Shown here: piece after piece, positions 60,962 through 64,000 of the stretch
Layout of the letters: each line of letters starts with the position of its first letter
Position numbering within the stretch: the stretch's first letter is position 1
Assembly (NCBI RefSeq): GCF_003254395.2
Contig: NC_037641.1
Location: 4,249,001 to 4,313,000 of the forward strand
Length of the DNA: 64,000 nt
Direction of reading: 5' to 3'
DNA from: Apis mellifera
Lineage: Eukaryota > Arthropoda > Insecta > Hymenoptera > Apidae
The notes under the pieces: generated by a model
What the model saw: only the letters and a program-made list of their open reading frames with translations
The model's database searches: none
Told to the model about the DNA's origin: nothing
Position numbers and translations under genes: made by a program

Positions 60962-61213
60962 CGTAATCCTCCTCGTAGATTATGGCCACTCTGGTCCAGT
61001 TTAAAAATGACATGAGATCTTTGAAGGCTTTGTTCAGATGGTCCTGAGATGGATAGAGATTTATACTGAACTCTTTGAACGTTGGCTCGAAGTCGACTCT
61101 GGCCTCGAGATGCGGGACGTCCAGAGCTTCACAAATGCTCTGGATATGGGCGCCTAGAAGAGGGTCGGATGGGCCGAAGATCCCTTGTACCGATCTCGAC
61201 AGCTGCTTGCACG
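60962..61213 (-). CDS. KaiR1D: Receptor exon 1 of this window: amino-terminal domain, part 1
   Basis: This 252-nt exon encodes 84 residues of the clamshell amino-terminal domain used for subunit assembly. It starts with the last two bases of a split codon after a TTTCAG acceptor and ends one base into a Gly codon at a GTAAGC donor. Visible blocks are CKQLSRSVQGIFGPSDP, QSICEALDVPHLEARVDF, NLYPSQDHLNKAF and NWTRVAIIYEEDY. These align in order with the IFGPS, SICNALGVPH, LYPD and VYDD blocks of vertebrate kainate receptors. The Cys of CKQL and the Cys of SICEA fit a conserved disulfide. NWT is a possible glycosylation site. No upstream receptor exon was recognised between here and the right edge. 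Confidence 0.95.
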
Positions 61214-64000
61214 CTGAAATAGGAAAGATTATTGGTTTTTTCACAGTTGACAGTTAATCTTCGTCTATCAATTTTTCTATATATTTTTCTACAATTCTCT
61301 AATATTTTTCTAAAAATTGTATATACATATTGATACTTTTTCTAGCCTGATTGTCATATCATTGGTGTAACATTTGATAAGAATGCGAGATGATCACATA
61401 TGTAATGAATCGCATATAACTTCGATTAATTTCATCGTTGATACATTAAAGGAGATGCACACATAAAATTATTTCTCGTCCAAATTTGGAAGAATTAAAT
61501 AATCAGAAAGGATCATCCCTCTGAAATATTTCAGTATATATTTAATGCCAAAATAAACGAATGCTAACAGAAGTGTCACCGACCCACGCACAGGCTGAGA
61601 ACCGTTCTCAACCCATTTAAATAGATTTGAATGAGAATGTAGTGGGTAAACAAGCAAAATGGCACGAAGAAGCGTGGAAATGGAAATACGAGAGGGTGGA
61701 CTGGTGTTGACACTCCGATTTCATATTTCGAGACAAGACACGCTCGGGACTCCCTATATCAGGGGAGAAGTTGCGTGTATTTCCTACGCCATTTCACGGT
61801 AATCTTCCTCGTAAACTTTCATCGCGGGCCGGCGAATCGGCGACAAAAAGATTGACGCGAAACTTTGCCCCGCCTTTTTCTCTCGACTGTAAACAAGAAT
61901 TGCACAGCTACTTGCCTTCCATTTAGTTTCGACTCGGTTTTTCGTGCGGTGGAATGAGCACGTTACGACGGACATTCTTACCCTAGCTACGAGCGCGTGT
62001 ATGGAGTTGTGCAATCCCCGATACCGTCTCGTGGGATTACTCGTAAACCTTCGAAATACGGTTTGGAAAACGTTCTTTCCCGCGATAAACGCTCGGTTTT
62101 GGAATGGAAAATTTTGCGAGTTTTTTTTTTTTGTAAAGAAACGCAAGAGGAGTTGTGGTATGATGGGCGAATGTTTGATCGATGGATATTTCTTTTTCTT
62201 TTTTTTTTTTTGAAATAACATTTTTCTGATATTTTTAATGCGAAATAATTTGGCCATTCCATGTTGGATAGGATTTATCGAAAATGTTATTTTATTTGTT
62301 ACTTTGTTATTTGTTATCTTGAATAATATTCAAGATAATATCTGATGGAAAACTAGAGTAAAGTTTTATACGTTTGTTACGGTGTATGAATGATGAGACG
62401 GATCTCCATTTCTACAATTGGGAATTTAGAAATGACTTTTATGCGTCGTTCAAAAAATGACAAAGATATATTTCCTTGAAGAAAATTGTCTAAGTGTTTG
62501 TGAACACATTGCTTCCAAGAATTTAGTTTGAAAATAAAATTATTCTGAAACGATTCTTAATGCAATAAAATATTCTTGAATCGTGTAGATCGAAATCGTA
62601 GATCAAAACGCGACAAAGGCGTGAATGAAAACGAATTTTCAGCCTCTAGTTTTCCATCGCAACATCTTGTCTCGTGTTATTTTTCCATCGACTCGGCCCA
62701 TATTCGACTCACGGTTCACGTATTAATCGAACATTCATGGAAGCGACGTGATCGTATGATTTACGAGTACGATGTCTATGCATCTTCCGTGCACAAGGAT
62801 CGCACGGAAAATGGACAGGAAATTGATACGTTATCAGACCGACGGCTTTCCTGATCCATTATTCGCGATATACTTTACGAACGTCTGTTCTGTTTTCGAA
62901 GAAAAGATCGTCCGACACGATCGCCGGATGAATGAGTTCGATTTCAAAAGTAGGATTTTCGTTCTGTTCGTTTCTCCGTTTTGCTAGCTAGAATTGTTCA
63001 CGCGACTCTTTCTTCCTGCCCCTTTCGATAGGCAATCAGGCTAGACTGACTATCCTTTCATTCGTATTTACACTGCCGATTTCATTTAACGCGCGATCGA
63101 AAGTTCGTTAAGCATTGAAATTTGTTTTTCATTCTTCGAAAATAAAATATACAATGCATGGAAATGATATTGTTGAAGAAATAAAATATTTGTTTCATTT
63201 AACAATTACGATTATTAATAATGTTAAAAATAATTTAGGATAAATATTTTTTTTGTGAGAGAGGAAAATAATAATTATCTCTTGTTGATTTTGATAAATT
63301 TGTCTTCGAGAAGGTTAGGATAGGATGATTTTAACAATTGCTCTGTCCCTTTATCAGAGAATCACGTAAAATTCACCCAAGGAAGTCTGTGAGCTGATTT
63401 GGCAAAGAGCGTTTCATCGATCTTCTTGAAAGCTTCTTCAGCTTCGAGATCTATCAGTGTCTTGTCTTCGAGCAATCGTAATTCGATTTAACATCGTTGA
63501 TGTCTGTATCGCGTAGAACTCGATGAAAATTCCTATTCGTTTGGCGAGAACAAGACAGCCAAGTCAACCTTACGACTGTTCATCGTCTCAACGACTCGAG
63601 ATATCTCGTTCGCCGTCGTTATTCCCTTGATTAAGTCGTATTCTAGACGATGGTAAATAAGTCTCTTTACTTCGTTACCATGTTACTCTTCTTGTTAACG
63701 AACCGACACTAACGTCCTGAATTACTGACGTAGAAATGCTTGGAGTTGTCAGTCATCATTTTCCTCATTTCCATCAAGTACTTTAGACAGAGAATTAATA
63801 ATTTGCCAATTAAACATTTTTCTTAAATTCGTTTTGATTAATAAATCACCAAATATTTGCTAGATATGTTTTTAATTTATTTATTTAATATCGATTCGTT
63901 TTTTAACGTCACGATTATATTTTTTAAAATCATCCTTAAATTTTCCGCCCACCGTGTTGTTCATATTTCAACAATTATTATTCCCAGAATTTTCCTGGAA
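61214..64000 (-). other. Upstream part of the receptor gene, no receptor exon recognised
   Basis: The split codon at 61213 requires an upstream exon encoding the start of the amino-terminal domain. I did not find a matching one here, so this is probably intron, with the signal-peptide exon further right. A possible degenerate ORF lies at 63365-63682. Confidence 0.6.
63365..63682 (-). pseudogene. Possible degenerate coding remnant of unknown origin
   Basis: In one minus-strand frame there is an open stretch of 49 codons (63536-63682, containing EYDLIKGITTANEISRVV and ETMNSRKVDLAVLF). Two stops 16 codons apart follow, then 41 open codons (63365-63487, containing EDKTLIDLEAEEAFKKID and RLPWVNFT). 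Composition is protein-like (charged, few Ser/Phe runs), unlike the surrounding intron ORFs. I do not recognise the family. It could be a decayed retrocopy or transposon fragment, or chance. Confidence 0.2.

Larger units (their letters stand above)
2308..61213 (-). other. KaiR1D: Gene span: kainate-type ionotropic glutamate receptor, KaiR1D-like (5' end outside window)
   Basis: The gene encodes a ligand-gated cation channel subunit at the plasma membrane. Joining the exons on the minus strand gives an uninterrupted frame of 823 codons with pore exon 9A, or 843 with 9B1+9B2, up to the end of exon 14. Domain order is amino-terminal domain (exons 1-5), ligand-binding half S1 (6-8), M1 and pore loop (9), M3 and start of S2 (10), rest of S2 (11-12), M4 (13) and tail (14). 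Hallmarks are SYTANLAAFLTVERM (M3), RFSPYEW after M1, and the glutamate-contact residues Arg (NYARES), Thr (GGSTMTFF) and Glu (FLMEST). The run from FVKSYEDG to NALGVENIG matches what I remember of the fly KaiR1D subfamily better than AMPA or NMDA receptors. The start codon and about 90-100 N-terminal residues are missing. The left boundary depends on a weakly supported last exon. Confidence 0.93.

Noticed and set aside
61786..61815. KVYEEDYRE on the minus strand, resembling IIYEEDYG of exon 1
   Set aside because: Only about 19 bases resemble the exon end; no donor follows and no homology extends upstream, so it is probably chance.
1..64000. tRNA, rRNA, CRISPR or viral genes
   Set aside because: No A/B-box pair with a clover-leaf, no rRNA core sequences, no regular spacer array and no viral-type ORF were seen.

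Overview
The window is AT-rich eukaryotic DNA with short, well-conserved exons inside long introns. The protein it encodes looks insect-like. Overall composition and the close match to a fly kainate-receptor subfamily suggest a hymenopteran, most likely a bee; that species call is inference, because nothing here names the species. There is no prokaryotic gene, CRISPR array, rRNA or tRNA that I can support.

One gene dominates. From about 61.2 kb down to about 2.3-2.8 kb, on the minus strand, lie 13 constitutive-looking exons plus three alternative pore exons of an ionotropic glutamate receptor of the kainate type (KaiR1D-like). The reading frame is continuous through every join. It runs from the middle of the amino-terminal domain, through the two halves of the ligand-binding domain, M1, the pore loop, M3 and M4, to a cytoplasmic tail. 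The signal peptide and about the first 90-100 residues lie beyond the right edge. The key feature is that the M1-pore segment is present twice. Exon 9A (19285-19542) encodes a pore loop with Arg at the Q/R site and Gly at the +4 site. The exon pair 9B1 + 9B2 (17738-17917, 17200-17337) encodes Gln at the Q/R site and Asp at +4. Both cassettes start and end in phase 0, so the gene appears built to choose between a Ca-permeable type of pore and a Ca-restricted one by splicing, not by RNA editing.

The 21-kb intron between exons 6 and 5 (23.6-44.8 kb) holds a second locus, about 31.3-43.2 kb. It is a tandem duplication with a period of about 6.03 kb, and about 4.9 kb of each unit is almost identical. 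It has no credible long ORF. It does have plus-strand splice signals, an Inr+DPE core promoter at exact spacing, short repeated motifs and several perfect RNA stem-loops. I read it as a duplicated, spliced, structured long non-coding RNA gene, nested antisense to the receptor gene. Older degenerate partial copies flank the fresh duplication.

The left edge (1.1-1.7 kb) may contain a small convergent plus-strand gene: TATA box, 81-nt intron, short ORF, AATAAA. The other introns hold microsatellites, a 92-bp inverted repeat (45.3-45.8 kb), a 24-bp perfect palindrome and a few candidate enhancer motifs. The far right edge (63.4-63.7 kb) has a possible degenerate coding remnant.
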